A stretch of 64,000 bases of DNA from Streptomyces sp. NBC_01142 (GTDB lineage: Bacteria; Actinomycetota; Actinomycetes; Streptomycetales; Streptomycetaceae): contig NZ_JAPEOR010000001.1 in the NCBI RefSeq assembly GCF_026341125.1, forward strand, positions 3,720,001-3,784,000, in the 5' to 3' direction. A program made the translations under genes and the position numbers. The notes beneath the pieces were generated by a model, which worked only from the letters and a program-made list of their open reading frames with translations, did not search any database and was not told the origin of the DNA. Shown here piece after piece: positions 26,912-36,383 of this stretch (position 1 is the stretch's first letter; each line of letters opens with the position of its first letter).

Positions 26912-28143
26912 GACGTGACCTCGACAATGCTCAGTTCCGGGATGGGGAAGACCAGCCGGCCGCCCCAGTCACCGATGAAGGACAACTGCTCGACCAGCTC
27001 GGCCCGCAGGTTCCACGGGAGGACGAGGACGTAGTCCGGTCTGTCGGCGGCTATCTGCTCGGGCGGCAGGATCGGAATGCGGGTGCCCGGGGTGAACCTG
27101 CCGTGCTTGTAGGGGTTGCGGTCGACCGTGTACGGGAGCAGGTCGGGCCGGATGCCGCAGTGGTTGAGCAGGGTGTTGCCCTTGCCCGGGGCGCCGTAGC
27201 CGACGACCGTCTCGCCGCGCTCGGCCGCCTCGATGAGGAACCGCAGCAGATCCCGGCGCACCTTGGCCACCCGAGCGGAGAACTCGCTGTACCCGGACAG
27301 TTCCTGCAGCCCGGCGGCCTTCTCCCGGTCCAGCACGTCGGCCACCCGCTGCGTCGGCTCGCCGGCCACCTCGGCCGGCCGGGCCCACAGTCGGATGGAG
27401 CCGCCGTGCGTGGGCAGCAGCTCGACATCCACGAGCGTGAGTCCGCCGCTCGCCAGCGCCCGGATCGCGGACGCGACCGTGTAGTACTGGAAGTGCTCGT
27501 GGTAGATCGTGTCGTACTGGTTCTCCTCGATCAGGGTCAGCAGGTGCTGCACCTCGATGGAGACCCAGCCGTCGTCGGCGACCAGGGCGCGCAGCCCCTG
27601 GGTGAACCCGACCACGTCGGGGATGTGCGCGTACACGTTGTTGGCCACGACCAGGTCCGCCGGGCCGTGCTCGGCGCGGACGGCCGAGCCGGTGGCCGGG
27701 TCCAGGAACTCCGTGAGCGTGGGCACGCCCGCGTCCCGCGCCGCGGCGCCGACGTTCACCGACGGCTCGATGCCCAGGCAGCGGATCCCCCGGTCCACCA
27801 TGTGCCTGAGCAGGTACCCGTCGTTGCTCGCGACCTCGACCACGAAGGCGTCGGGGCCGAGACCCAGCCGCTGTACGGCGTCGGCGACGAACGTGCGCGC
27901 GTGCTCCACCCAGGACGTCGAGTAGGAGGAGAAGTACGCGTACTGCGTGAACGTCTCCTCCGGCGTGATCAGCGGCGGGATCTGCGCGAGCCAGCAGTCG
28001 GTGCAGACCCGCAGGTGCAGCGGGTACGCCGGTTCCGGCTGGTCCAGTTGGTCCGCGGCGAGAAAACTCTCGCACGGCGGGGTCGCCCCCAGATCGACGA
28101 CGCTCGCCAGCGTCGCCGAGCCGCAGAGTCGGCATCGTGTCAT
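26908..28143 (-). CDS. SAM-dependent sugar C-methyltransferase (TylC3/TcaB9-like)
   Basis: A 411-residue three-domain methyltransferase. The N-terminal zinc ribbon has CRLCG and VCTDCW cysteine pairs, the SAM fold has VVEVASNDGYLLRHM, the catalytic Glu-His pair lies in TIYHEHFQYY, and the C-terminal domain has VVGYGAPGKGNTLLNHCG. The family methylates C3 (or C5) of 4-keto deoxysugars to give branched sugars. Next to rfbF this points to a C-methyl-branched CDP-sugar in the polymer. ATG overlaps the upstream glycosyltransferase stop by 4 nt. Confidence 0.9.
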   Translation of the reverse strand: MTRCRLCGSATLASVVDLGATPPCESFLAADQLDQPEPAYPLHLRVCTDCWLAQIPPLITPEETFTQYAYFSSYSTSWVEHARTFVADAVQRLGLGPDAFVVEVASNDGYLLRHMVDRGIRCLGIEPSVNVGAAARDAGVPTLTEFLDPATGSAVRAEHGPADLVVANNVYAHIPDVVGFTQGLRALVADDGWVSIEVQHLLTLIEENQYDTIYHEHFQYYTVASAIRALASGGLTLVDVELLPTHGGSIRLWARPAEVAGEPTQRVADVLDREKAAGLQELSGYSEFSARVAKVRRDLLRFLIEAAERGETVVGYGAPGKGNTLLNHCGIRPDLLPYTVDRNPYKHGRFTPGTRIPILPPEQIAADRPDYVLVLPWNLRAELVEQLSFIGDWGGRLVFPIPELSIVEVTS

Positions 28144-29420
28144 CTACTGCCCCCATCCCTGCTCGCGCGGGTGCCCCGCCGCGAGCCAGTGCTTCCGTTT
28201 CCTGTCGGCGAGCTGTCCCCGCCGCCGGACCGACCCGCGATCGCGGTGCGGTATCCCTCCACCAGGCGCTCCAGCCCGACGGATGGGCTGAAACCCTGCT
28301 CGTAACGGCGCCGGGCCGCCTGGCCCATCTCCCGGTTGCGGGCCGGTTCGGTCGCGATCCGGCGTATGCAGGACGCGAGCGAGGCGGGCTCGCCCGGCCG
28401 GTGCAGCAGCCCGGTCACGCCGTCCTCGACGAGTTCGACGAAGGCGCCGTGACCGGCGGCGACGGTCGGGACCCCGGCCGCCATCGCCTCCACGACCACC
28501 AGGCCGAACGCCTCCAGCCACGTCGAGGGAGCCACCACGGCGACCGACCGCGCGACGGCCTGACGGCACTGAGCCGGGTCGTACAGGCCGACGTACCGCA
28601 CGTCGTCCCGGCCCGCCGCCCAGGCGGTCACCTCCGGCTCCAGTGGCCCCGCGCCGGCGATCACGAGCGGTACGCCCACACCGCCGTCCGCGGCGATCTC
28701 GTCCCACGCGGCCATGAGCAGCCGTACGCCCTTGGCCTCCGCGAGTCGGCCGAGATAGAGCACATGCTCGCCGGCGCCCGCTCGGCAAGTGCCCGGGTCG
28801 GGAACGAAGTTGTGCTTCACCGCCAGCCGGTCGGGTGGCATACCCGACCGCACCAGCACGTCGCGCTGTGCCGCGGAGATGCAGAAGAACCGCTCCACGC
28901 CGGACCACCACCGCCGCCGGTTGACCGACATGCTGACCGCGAGCGGCACCGTCGCCAGCCGGGAACTCCGGTAGCAGCCGTGCCGGACGGCGGGCAGCGG
29001 CGCCGACCCGACGCACTCGGCGCACGGCCGGCCGTCCCGCTGCAGCGTGCCGGGAAGGCAGACCTGGGTGTAGTTGTGCAGCGTGGCGACGGCGGGCACG
29101 CCGGCGTCGGCGCAGGCGGCCAGCACCGCGGGCGACAGGAGCGGGAAGACGTTGTGGACGTGCACCACGTCCGGCCGCTCGGTGCGAAGCCGGGCGGCGA
29201 GCTCCGCGCGGACCGCAGGGTTCCACGGCACAAGCAGCGGCACCGCGGCCTTGGCAAGCAGGGACCGGGCGGCGATGTCGTCGCTGCGCCGCTCGAACAC
29301 CTCGACCCGGTGGCCGGCCTCGCGCAGCAGCTCCACCTCCTGGTCGACGACCTTGTTCTCCCCGCTCGGCTGCGCCGAGGCGTAGCGGTTGTGTACTACT
29401 AGAACGTGAATGCCGTGCAT
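28140..29420 (-). CDS. Glycosyltransferase family 4
   Basis: A 426-residue GT-B enzyme. N-terminal acceptor domain: VLVVHNRYASAQPSGENKVV, DVVHVHNVFPLLSPAVL and VATLHNYTQVCLPGTLQRDG. Donor domain: HVLYLGRLAEAKGVRLLMAA, VVAPSTWLEAFGLVVVEAMA with the EX7E pair, and a C-terminal PSVGLERLVEGYRTA. A CxxC-like pair (PCAECVG) in the acceptor domain occurs in a subset of these enzymes that act on polyprenyl-linked acceptors. The start lies 2 nt from the Wzy stop. It adds a repeat-unit sugar, identity unknown. Confidence 0.9.
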   Translation of the reverse strand: MHGIHVLVVHNRYASAQPSGENKVVDQEVELLREAGHRVEVFERRSDDIAARSLLAKAAVPLLVPWNPAVRAELAARLRTERPDVVHVHNVFPLLSPAVLAACADAGVPAVATLHNYTQVCLPGTLQRDGRPCAECVGSAPLPAVRHGCYRSSRLATVPLAVSMSVNRRRWWSGVERFFCISAAQRDVLVRSGMPPDRLAVKHNFVPDPGTCRAGAGEHVLYLGRLAEAKGVRLLMAAWDEIAADGGVGVPLVIAGAGPLEPEVTAWAAGRDDVRYVGLYDPAQCRQAVARSVAVVAPSTWLEAFGLVVVEAMAAGVPTVAAGHGAFVELVEDGVTGLLHRPGEPASLASCIRRIATEPARNREMGQAARRRYEQGFSPSVGLERLVEGYRTAIAGRSGGGDSSPTGNGSTGSRRGTRASRDGGSR

Positions 29421-29422
29421 GG

Positions 29423-30673
29423 TCAGGTCACCTCCGATCTCCGGGCCCATCCCGGTATGCGTCGTCGAGGGACTTCGGGCGTCGAGAGGGGAGTGGCCGC
29501 GGCAGGTGCCGCCAGCAGCGATGCGGCCACGGTCAGATGCAGCAGATACGGCGAGGCGTCGCCAAGCCCGGCCTCGGTGTACGACGCGATCGCGCAGTAG
29601 CTGATCAGGAAGATCGCGCAGGCCCTCGGCAGCGACGGTGGCCGCAACAACGCGACGCCGCCCAGCACGATGATGATCGCCGCCACCAAGGCGGTGCCGG
29701 TCAGACCCTGCTCCTGGTAAACGGCCAGCCAGCTGTTGTCGATCGGCAGCCCGCCGAACGACTTGTCGCCCAGGCCCATGCCGAACAGCTGCTCCGAGGT
29801 CGTCCGGGGCGCTGCCAGCAGGGCATCCCAGACCTTGGCCCGACCGGTGAGGTTGGAGAAGTTCTCCTGGCTCTGCCCGCGCAGGAACCACGCCTGCAGC
29901 GCGGAGCTGAACCCCACCGCGGCCACCGTGGCGCACAGCACCGTCCAGGTGAAGAACCGGCGGGCGGCGGCGCTGGTCAGGATGAGCGAGCCGATCGCCA
30001 ACGCCAGCCCGATGAGCAGGCCGAGCGTGGCCGTCCGGGTATGGGTCAACGCGAGCAGGACGAGTGACGGCACGATGACTACCGCCGCGCTGGCCCTGTC
30101 GGTCCGGCGCCCCAGTACGAGCAGCACGGTGAGCCCGATGATCACTGCGGCGTACTGTCCGATCTGCGGCGGGGTGAGCGGCCACAACGCGCCGACCAGC
30201 CGCCCGCCGTAGAGCTCGGGCATGGCGGCGCCCGGTGAGATGACCAGGCCGGCGGCCACCGACCCGAGCACCGCGAAGTACATCCGGATGTGGTGCCGGA
30301 CGAACGTCGGGCTGCCGTCCCACCAGCGGCTGAGCAGCCACAGCGTGCCGATGAAGAGAGCCAGCCGGGCGCAGCGGAACAGCGCGCCGAACCCGGACTC
30401 CAGGTTCGCGCTGGAGATCATGCTCGGCACCAGCAGCAGGGTGAGCAGGAGCACGAAGGCGCTGGGTCGGATGCGCAGCTGGAGATTGACTGCGAGCGCC
30501 AGCGCGAACGCGGCGCCCAGCGCGCCCATGGTGACCATCTGGATGAGGGAGCGGGGCAGCGGGATGATGGTCTCCGCCCCGGCGGAGCCGAGCGTGTTGA
30601 GGATCAGCAGCCCCCAGACTGTCCCGACGATCTTCGACGTGTGGTCTGTGTGGTCTGGGCTCATCTCAACCAC
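29423..30673 (-). CDS. Wzy-type O-antigen polymerase/ligase
   Basis: A 416-residue membrane protein with about 10-11 helices and the Wzy_C signature: a large loop between helices containing FLRGQSQENFSNLTGRAKVW (the conserved R..G..W region) and GMGLGDKSFGGLPIDNSWLA, plus LTHTRTATLGLLIGLAL, the preceding Arg-containing helix. It polymerises repeat units on the outer membrane face. The GTG at 30673 overlaps the lipoprotein gene by 8 nt; the ATG at 30664 is an alternative. The C-terminal tail is proline-rich and probably cytoplasmic. Confidence 0.85.
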   Translation of the reverse strand: MVEMSPDHTDHTSKIVGTVWGLLILNTLGSAGAETIIPLPRSLIQMVTMGALGAAFALALAVNLQLRIRPSAFVLLLTLLLVPSMISSANLESGFGALFRCARLALFIGTLWLLSRWWDGSPTFVRHHIRMYFAVLGSVAAGLVISPGAAMPELYGGRLVGALWPLTPPQIGQYAAVIIGLTVLLVLGRRTDRASAAVVIVPSLVLLALTHTRTATLGLLIGLALAIGSLILTSAAARRFFTWTVLCATVAAVGFSSALQAWFLRGQSQENFSNLTGRAKVWDALLAAPRTTSEQLFGMGLGDKSFGGLPIDNSWLAVYQEQGLTGTALVAAIIIVLGGVALLRPPSLPRACAIFLISYCAIASYTEAGLGDASPYLLHLTVAASLLAAPAAATPLSTPEVPRRRIPGWARRSEVT

Positions 30674-32186
30674 CGTCCCGTGCGCGGAAGGTGCTGCCCG
30701 CGTCCTGCTGGTACGGCGTGCCCTGCCACTGCCCGGAGTCGAGTATCCGGCTAGGGTCGTGGGCGACGAATTTCCATGGTCCGAGGTAGACGTTGTCGTG
30801 CCAGCGGTTGTGCTGCTTGCGGGTGATCGCCTCGGCCACCCGCTCGCCCTGGTACGGCGACCAGTCCGGATAGGTGCCGTAGTTGGCCAGCACGGCCATT
30901 CGGTCGCACTTCACCGTGCAGTCGACGACGGACGTGTCCAGCACGAAGCGGTTGCTGTGGATGTCCACCCGCTGCGTCTTCCACCGGCAGTCGGCGTAGA
31001 GCGGTGCGGTGGCGATCGCCGGCTGTGCGCAGCGGTCGGTGTTCTTCACCAGCAACGTGCAGTCACCGGACGAGGTGTTGGCCGGGCTGTTGCAGAACCG
31101 GTCGGCGTTTTCCCACAGGGTGATCCCGGACCAGTTGTTCTCCAGCACGTTCCGGTAGATCTCGATCTTGTCGGTGCGGGCCCGGATGCGTGGTTCGCCG
31201 CCGGACTCGGACAGGTAGATGGTCGCGAACGGGAAGCTGTCGCCGCGGTCGGCGTACCTGCGGCCCTCGACCCAGTTGTTCCGCCGGATCGTGTTTTTCC
31301 GGATGACCGCGTTGTAGCTGGTCTCGTAGATCAGCGCGGCACCGTCGTTGGCCTCGAGCACGTTGTTCTCGATGCGGAAGTCGTTGTTGTTGGTGTCCGC
31401 CCATAACCCTGTTCCGCGGTTGTCGTGCACCCAGTTGCCGCGTATGTCGGCGCCGTTGACGGCCCAGAACTTCACGCCTCCGGTGCAGCCGCAGCCCGGC
31501 CGCCGCCGTTCCCAGTCGCCGGTGTTGTTGCCCACGATCTCGTTGCCCTCGACCACCAGGCCGCGGATAGGGTCGCCGGCCTTGTACGCGTTCATGCCGT
31601 ACTGTCCGTTGCCGCGCAGGCAGCTGGCGCGGACCTGCTGGCGGGCACCGGCCATCAGCCCGGCGCCGGAGTTGTTCTGGATCGTCGCGTGCTCGATCAC
31701 CCACCCGTCGGCCGAGTCATGGTTGACCACGCCCTCGTTGTGCGGCGCGACGAAACGCTGCACGGTCAGGTGGCGGATGGTGACGTTGCGGGCAGTACCG
31801 CCGAACGCGTACTGGTTGGTCTTCCGGCCGTCGAGCACCGCGCCTGGCGCGCCGAGGTAGCTGTTCCCCTTCTTGGGGATGACCTGGGCGTAACGGTCCG
31901 ATGCGAGCCTGTGCGTCCCCGGTCGAAGCCAGAACGTGGTGTTCGGGGGGCTGCTCTTGGTCTTCGCAGCCAGGTCACCGACCACTGCGGGGTCGACCGT
32001 CACCGCACCCGCCGGTGCCTTCGCCGGCCCGGCCGCGGGCTTGGCGCACACCCGGGCCACGGACGTGGATCGTGCAACGGTCGGCTTCGCCGGGGCGTCC
32101 GGTGTACTCACGCAGCCGGTCGCCGCCAGCAGGACCAGCACCAGCGGCGCCGTCGGCAACGCCCAGTGCCGCCTCTTGATCACCAC
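30666..32186 (-). CDS. Secreted right-handed beta-helix lipoprotein (AlgG/pectate-lyase-like fold)
   Basis: A 506-residue protein with a basic start, a hydrophobic stretch and Ala-Thr-Gly-Cys (Cys25), so probably a lipoprotein anchored outside the membrane. The body has repeated NxI/NxV turns typical of parallel beta-helices (RNVTIRHLTVQRF, DGWVIEHATIQNNSGAG, DFRIENNVLEANDGAALIYE, YNAVIRKNTIRRNNWVE). Proteins of this fold include alginate C5-epimerases, alginate-pore AlgG/AlgX partners and polysaccharide lyases. It sits next to a heparinase-like gene, fitting epimerisation or cleavage of a uronic-acid polymer outside the cell; catalytic residues cannot be assigned. Several Cys pairs in the C-terminal third suggest disulfides. 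Confidence 0.8.
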   Translation of the reverse strand: MVIKRRHWALPTAPLVLVLLAATGCVSTPDAPAKPTVARSTSVARVCAKPAAGPAKAPAGAVTVDPAVVGDLAAKTKSSPPNTTFWLRPGTHRLASDRYAQVIPKKGNSYLGAPGAVLDGRKTNQYAFGGTARNVTIRHLTVQRFVAPHNEGVVNHDSADGWVIEHATIQNNSGAGLMAGARQQVRASCLRGNGQYGMNAYKAGDPIRGLVVEGNEIVGNNTGDWERRRPGCGCTGGVKFWAVNGADIRGNWVHDNRGTGLWADTNNNDFRIENNVLEANDGAALIYETSYNAVIRKNTIRRNNWVEGRRYADRGDSFPFATIYLSESGGEPRIRARTDKIEIYRNVLENNWSGITLWENADRFCNSPANTSSGDCTLLVKNTDRCAQPAIATAPLYADCRWKTQRVDIHSNRFVLDTSVVDCTVKCDRMAVLANYGTYPDWSPYQGERVAEAITRKQHNRWHDNVYLGPWKFVAHDPSRILDSGQWQGTPYQQDAGSTFRARDGG

Positions 32187-32195
32187 GCGTTCTCC

Positions 32196-34175
32196 CTAGC
32201 CTCGGAACCTGAGTACGGTGGTGAACTCCCCTGACAACGCAGTGCCGTCGGCGAAGCCGGTGCCGACCAGCGTTGTGGTGGGTTCCTTGCGCCCGAAGCC
32301 GGCGGAGTACCAGCCCAGCGGCGGGTCACTCTCGCCACGATGCGCCCGCCAGCACAGCTGCCCGGGCAGGTCGAGCACCGCGGAGCGGTCCTCGCCGTCC
32401 CGCGTCCAGGTGAGCACTGCCCGGTTCCCCACCAGGTCCGCGGAGATCGCCGGGCCGAGGTGGAACGCCAGGTGCACGGCCCGGCGCGGGCTGTGTTGGC
32501 CGCGGATCTCGTCAACCACCCTCAGCTCCTGGCTCTCGGCCGTCAGCTCCACCCGGCGGCGGTGTACGGAGCGCTGATAGCCGTCGTGCTCGGCACACCA
32601 GCGGGCCGTCCCCCCGTCGGAGGTACCGGATGTGTCCGCGGCCAGGACGCGGCTGCGGGCATGCCGGGTCCACAGGAACGGGCCGCCGGAGACGGACTGG
32701 TCACCGCCATCCAATTGCAGGGTGTTGTGGCCGAGGGTCGACCGGAAGTACTGCCGCCACTCGGGCTGCCCGTGGTAGCAGAACGTCCCCGGGTCGGCGA
32801 GCACGTCGACCCCGTCGTGCCGGACCTCCACGGACAGCGCGTCCGCGTGGGCATGTGCGGCGATGGACAGGAAGCCGTGCGGACCACCGTCGCAGCGGCA
32901 CCAGATCTCCGCCGGACCGCGCAGGATGGTCATGCCCGCGTCGGCGAAGTGGGCCGGTCGGCTTGCCGGGCGGGTCACGGCCGGTGCCGTTGGCCGGATG
33001 AGCGCGGCCAGCAGCGGGGTGCGCACATCGGTGCCGGTCACCGCCGGCCACCAGGCGAGCCGACCGAACACGGCGTCGCCGGTGGCCAGCAGCGAGGCCC
33101 AGCGGTCTGTGCCCGCGCCGTCCAGGACCAGACCGTGCCCGTCGTCCGCGTCCCCCTGGCGCGGCGGCCGTAGCCGGCCGTCCACGATGGCCGCGAGCGC
33201 GTCGGTCATCCGCAGCAGTACCAGCCGGATCGACGCGGGGACCGGCACGCCGGCGGCATCCGCCTCGGCCACCGCGGCCAGGCCGAGCTCCAGCACCAGT
33301 CCGTGATACTCGGTGGCCAGCTCGCGGTTGAGGCCGGAGTCGTAGGTGTTGCTTCGCAGGTGCCGCTCCAGCGACCGCAGCGCGCCGGCTCGCCAACGCG
33401 CCGAGGAGGGAAACCACCCGAACGCGCAGGCTGCGGCGAACTGCCCGGCGGCCTCGGCGATGATGTGGTTGTTCGCCGAAGACCCCCGGCTGGGGAAGGC
33501 GGCCAGCCAGCGCTGGTGGTGCCAGATCTGGTTCAGCGCCACCGGGTTGCCCTCGAACAGCCCGGCCGCGCCCGGCCAGCCGTCGAGCAGCCGGCGGATC
33601 CACACCCAGGACAGCAGCCGGATGCCCAGCTCGATGCCGCTGATCCAGTGCACGCCGCGCAGCGGTGGGTTGGCCGTCCACCACGACCGCAGGTGCTCGG
33701 CCACGCGCTCCGCGTACCGCTCGTTCCCGGTGATCGCGTAGGCGGCGGCGAGTACGGTGAGGTACTGATGCCGGGACAGCTCCCAGATCTGCTTGATGTC
33801 CCCGACCGCGGCCTCGTTCCGGTACGGCACGTCGAAGGCGTAGCCCCACGGAGCCCGGCGCCCGGTCTTCGGGTCGCACCACCAGTCCGGGTCGTCCAGG
33901 TCGTCGCGGACCACCCCGAAATACTCGGCGTGCCCGTACATCAGCCGGTCCGCCTCGGCGATGAGACGTTTCGCGGCGTCCGGAGGTATTGCGGCGATCG
34001 TCCCGGCGGGCAGTACCGCGGTGAACCGGGCGCCGGTCACGCTCGGGCAGTTGGGCCGCGCCGACCGCCACCGCCGCCTGCGCACCGCGTCGCCCGCCCG
34101 GCCGCCGATCTCCCGCGGTCCCATCCGGGACAGCCGCCGCAGGTACCAGCCCGGACTCCCCGAGCTCACAGTCAT
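32196..34175 (-). CDS. Heparinase II/III (alginate-lyase-like) family protein
   Basis: A 659-residue protein with an (alpha/alpha) toroid followed by a beta-sandwich. Key signatures are GSSANNHIIAEAAGQFAA (catalytic Asn-His), LATEYHGLVLELGLAA (Tyr-His), and in the C-terminal domain SIAAHAHADALSVEVRHDG and GTFCYHGQPEWRQYFRSTLG. Related enzymes depolymerise heparin, alginate or similar uronic-acid glycans by beta-elimination and are often encoded in their own biosynthetic clusters for quality control or length setting. No signal peptide is evident, which is odd for a lyase acting on exported polymer. ATG overlaps the upstream stop, with GAGGG before it. Confidence 0.85.
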   Translation of the reverse strand: MTVSSGSPGWYLRRLSRMGPREIGGRAGDAVRRRRWRSARPNCPSVTGARFTAVLPAGTIAAIPPDAAKRLIAEADRLMYGHAEYFGVVRDDLDDPDWWCDPKTGRRAPWGYAFDVPYRNEAAVGDIKQIWELSRHQYLTVLAAAYAITGNERYAERVAEHLRSWWTANPPLRGVHWISGIELGIRLLSWVWIRRLLDGWPGAAGLFEGNPVALNQIWHHQRWLAAFPSRGSSANNHIIAEAAGQFAAACAFGWFPSSARWRAGALRSLERHLRSNTYDSGLNRELATEYHGLVLELGLAAVAEADAAGVPVPASIRLVLLRMTDALAAIVDGRLRPPRQGDADDGHGLVLDGAGTDRWASLLATGDAVFGRLAWWPAVTGTDVRTPLLAALIRPTAPAVTRPASRPAHFADAGMTILRGPAEIWCRCDGGPHGFLSIAAHAHADALSVEVRHDGVDVLADPGTFCYHGQPEWRQYFRSTLGHNTLQLDGGDQSVSGGPFLWTRHARSRVLAADTSGTSDGGTARWCAEHDGYQRSVHRRRVELTAESQELRVVDEIRGQHSPRRAVHLAFHLGPAISADLVGNRAVLTWTRDGEDRSAVLDLPGQLCWRAHRGESDPPLGWYSAGFGRKEPTTTLVGTGFADGTALSGEFTTVLRFRG

Positions 34176-36358
34176 CGCGCCCTCGCCAGAGTCACCGGCG
34201 CGCCGCCGACCAGGCCGGCCTGCACGGCGAGGGTGGCCGATGTGGTGGCGACCAGCGACTCCAGCGGCACCGGCATCGGCCCTCCGGTCCGCACGGCCTT
34301 GATGAACGCGGCCAGCTCCGCGGACTGGCCCTTGTCCCGGGCCTTGGGCAGCCGCGAACTGACCCACCGCTTGCGGCGGCCGTCGTAAACAGAGGCACGG
34401 ACGAAGTCGTCGAGCCGCAGCACCTTGCCGTCCGCGACAAGGTCCAGCGTCTCCTTGGGGAAGCCGGCCGCGCCGGTGGTGACGTAGCTGATGGTGGCAG
34501 TGGACCCGTCCGGGTAGCGCAGCACGACTTGCAGGTCCTCGTTGCCGGACGTGGCGACCGCATACACCGAGACCGGGTCGGCCTCGAGCAGCCAGCTCGC
34601 CGTGTCGATGAAGTGTCCGCCCTCGCCGGCGAACCGCGAGCCCTCGGTGCCCTGTTGGAGGTACCAGCTGCCGTGCTGCAGCCGGCCCGCGTTGACCAGG
34701 TAGCGGAGGCTCGCCGGACCGGTCCGGGCGCCGAACCGCTTCCTGGCCTCCTGCAACAGCGGCGCGAACCGGCGGTTGAAGCCCACCTGCAGTCGGTCGT
34801 TGCCGGACTCCTCCACAGCTGCGAGCACGCCGGCCAGGTCGTCCTCGGTGAGCGCCAACGGCTTCTCCACGAACACCGTCTTGCCGGCCAGCAGTGCCTT
34901 TCGGGTCAGTTCGGCGTGCGAGCTGTGCCGGGTGACCACGAACACCGCGTCGATGGACGGGTCACCGAGCACGGCGTCGAGGTCGGTGGTCGCCTCGGCG
35001 AAGCCGAACTTCCGCTTGGCGTTGGCCGCGGACAGCGCCGTCGTGGTGACGACTGTCGACAACGTGACGCCGTCGCGCTCTGCTAGGTGCGGCAGCAGCA
35101 TCGACGTCGCGTAGTTTCCCGCGCCGACGAACGCCAGCCGCACCGACGCCTTGCCAGACCGGGCCGGGGTGGACGCTTTGCCGCTGCGTCGCACCGCAGG
35201 CACGGCCACCGCCGGAGCCTCCGCTTCCTCCTTCTGTTCGGGGTACCGGAACAGCACAGCCACGGCCTTCAGGTCGCCGTCCTTCAAGCGCTGGTACGTC
35301 TCGACGGCGTCATCGAAGTCGGCGATGTGGGAGACCAGGGGCTCCACGTCGACACTGCCGCGGGCGAGGAGATCGAGGAAGCACGCCAGGTTGCGGCGCT
35401 CGGTCCAGCGCACGTAGCCGATCGGGTAGTCCCGCCCCTCGAGCTCGTACTCCGGGTCGTAGCGCCCGGGGCCGTACGAGCGCGAGAACCGGACGTCGAG
35501 CTCCTTCTCGTAGTACGCGTTCCACGGCAGGTCCAGGCGGCACTTGCCGATGTCGACGACGCGGCCGCGGTCCCGGCAGAGCCGGGCGGCCAGCTCGACG
35601 GGCTGGTTGCTGCCGCCGCCGGCGGCCAGGTACACCTGGTCCACGCCGTGACCGCCGGTGAGTTCGGCGACGGCGGCTTCCACGGCGGCGGACGCGGGAT
35701 CGCCGCAGGCCGCGGCGCCCAGGCGCTCGGCGAGCTCGCAGCGCACCGGGTCGGGGTCGACCCCGACGACGCGGACCCCCGAGGCGGCGAGGAGCTGCAC
35801 CACCAGCTGCCCGATCAGCCCGAGGCCGATGACCAGCGCCACTTCGCCGAGCTGTGGCTCGCCCCGGCGGACGCCCTGCAACGCGATCGACCCGACGGTG
35901 CCGAAGGCCGCATGCCGCGGCGCGAGTCCGTCCGGCACCCGGGCGTAGAGGTTCTTCGGCACCCAGTTCAGCTCGGCATGCAACGCGTGCTCGTTGCCGG
36001 CGCAGGCCACGAGGTCACCGACCGCCACATCGTCGATCCCGGTGCCGACCTGCTCGACCACCCCGCACAGCGAGTAGCCCAGCGGCGTGTAGGAGTCCAG
36101 CTTGCCCATCACCTTGCGGTAGGTGGCGGGCACCCCGTTGGTGGCCACACTCTGCATGACCTTGGCCACCTGATCCGGACGGGAGCGGGCCTTGCCCAGC
36201 ATCGACATGCCGGCCTCGGACACCTTCATGAGCTCGGTCCCGGTGGATATCAGCGAGTAGGCGGTGCGGACCAGCACACCGCCCGGCTTGCACCCCGGCA
36301 CCGGCACGTCGAGCACCGCCAGCTCGCCGCTCTTGTAGTTCTGAACAACCTGCTTCAC
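34172..36358 (-). CDS. Bi-domain oxidoreductase (zinc-type alcohol dehydrogenase fused to Gfo/Idh/MocA)
   Basis: A 728-residue fusion. Residues 1-360: medium-chain dehydrogenase (GGVLVRTAYSLISTGTEL, GYSLCGVVEQVGTG, VALVIGLGLIGQLVVQLLAA). Residues 405-728: Gfo/Idh/MocA dehydrogenase (RLAFVGAGNYATSMLLPHLA, VFVEKPLALTEDDLAGVLAA with the EKP motif, FAGEGGHFIDTASWLLEADP). A charged Lys/Ala linker joins them. The same fusion recurs beside heparinase-like and amidotransferase genes in exopolysaccharide loci of other bacteria; its substrate is undefined, probably a nucleotide-sugar or polymer-precursor alcohol. The MDR half lacks the usual catalytic zinc Cys-His-Glu set, so it may be inactive or act without zinc. 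GTG start after AGGAG. Confidence 0.85.
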   Translation of the reverse strand: MKQVVQNYKSGELAVLDVPVPGCKPGGVLVRTAYSLISTGTELMKVSEAGMSMLGKARSRPDQVAKVMQSVATNGVPATYRKVMGKLDSYTPLGYSLCGVVEQVGTGIDDVAVGDLVACAGNEHALHAELNWVPKNLYARVPDGLAPRHAAFGTVGSIALQGVRRGEPQLGEVALVIGLGLIGQLVVQLLAASGVRVVGVDPDPVRCELAERLGAAACGDPASAAVEAAVAELTGGHGVDQVYLAAGGGSNQPVELAARLCRDRGRVVDIGKCRLDLPWNAYYEKELDVRFSRSYGPGRYDPEYELEGRDYPIGYVRWTERRNLACFLDLLARGSVDVEPLVSHIADFDDAVETYQRLKDGDLKAVAVLFRYPEQKEEAEAPAVAVPAVRRSGKASTPARSGKASVRLAFVGAGNYATSMLLPHLAERDGVTLSTVVTTTALSAANAKRKFGFAEATTDLDAVLGDPSIDAVFVVTRHSSHAELTRKALLAGKTVFVEKPLALTEDDLAGVLAAVEESGNDRLQVGFNRRFAPLLQEARKRFGARTGPASLRYLVNAGRLQHGSWYLQQGTEGSRFAGEGGHFIDTASWLLEADPVSVYAVATSGNEDLQVVLRYPDGSTATISYVTTGAAGFPKETLDLVADGKVLRLDDFVRASVYDGRRKRWVSSRLPKARDKGQSAELAAFIKAVRTGGPMPVPLESLVATTSATLAVQAGLVGGAPVTLARAR

Positions 36359-36383
36359 CCGAGCTCCTCTTGTTTCTACGTTG

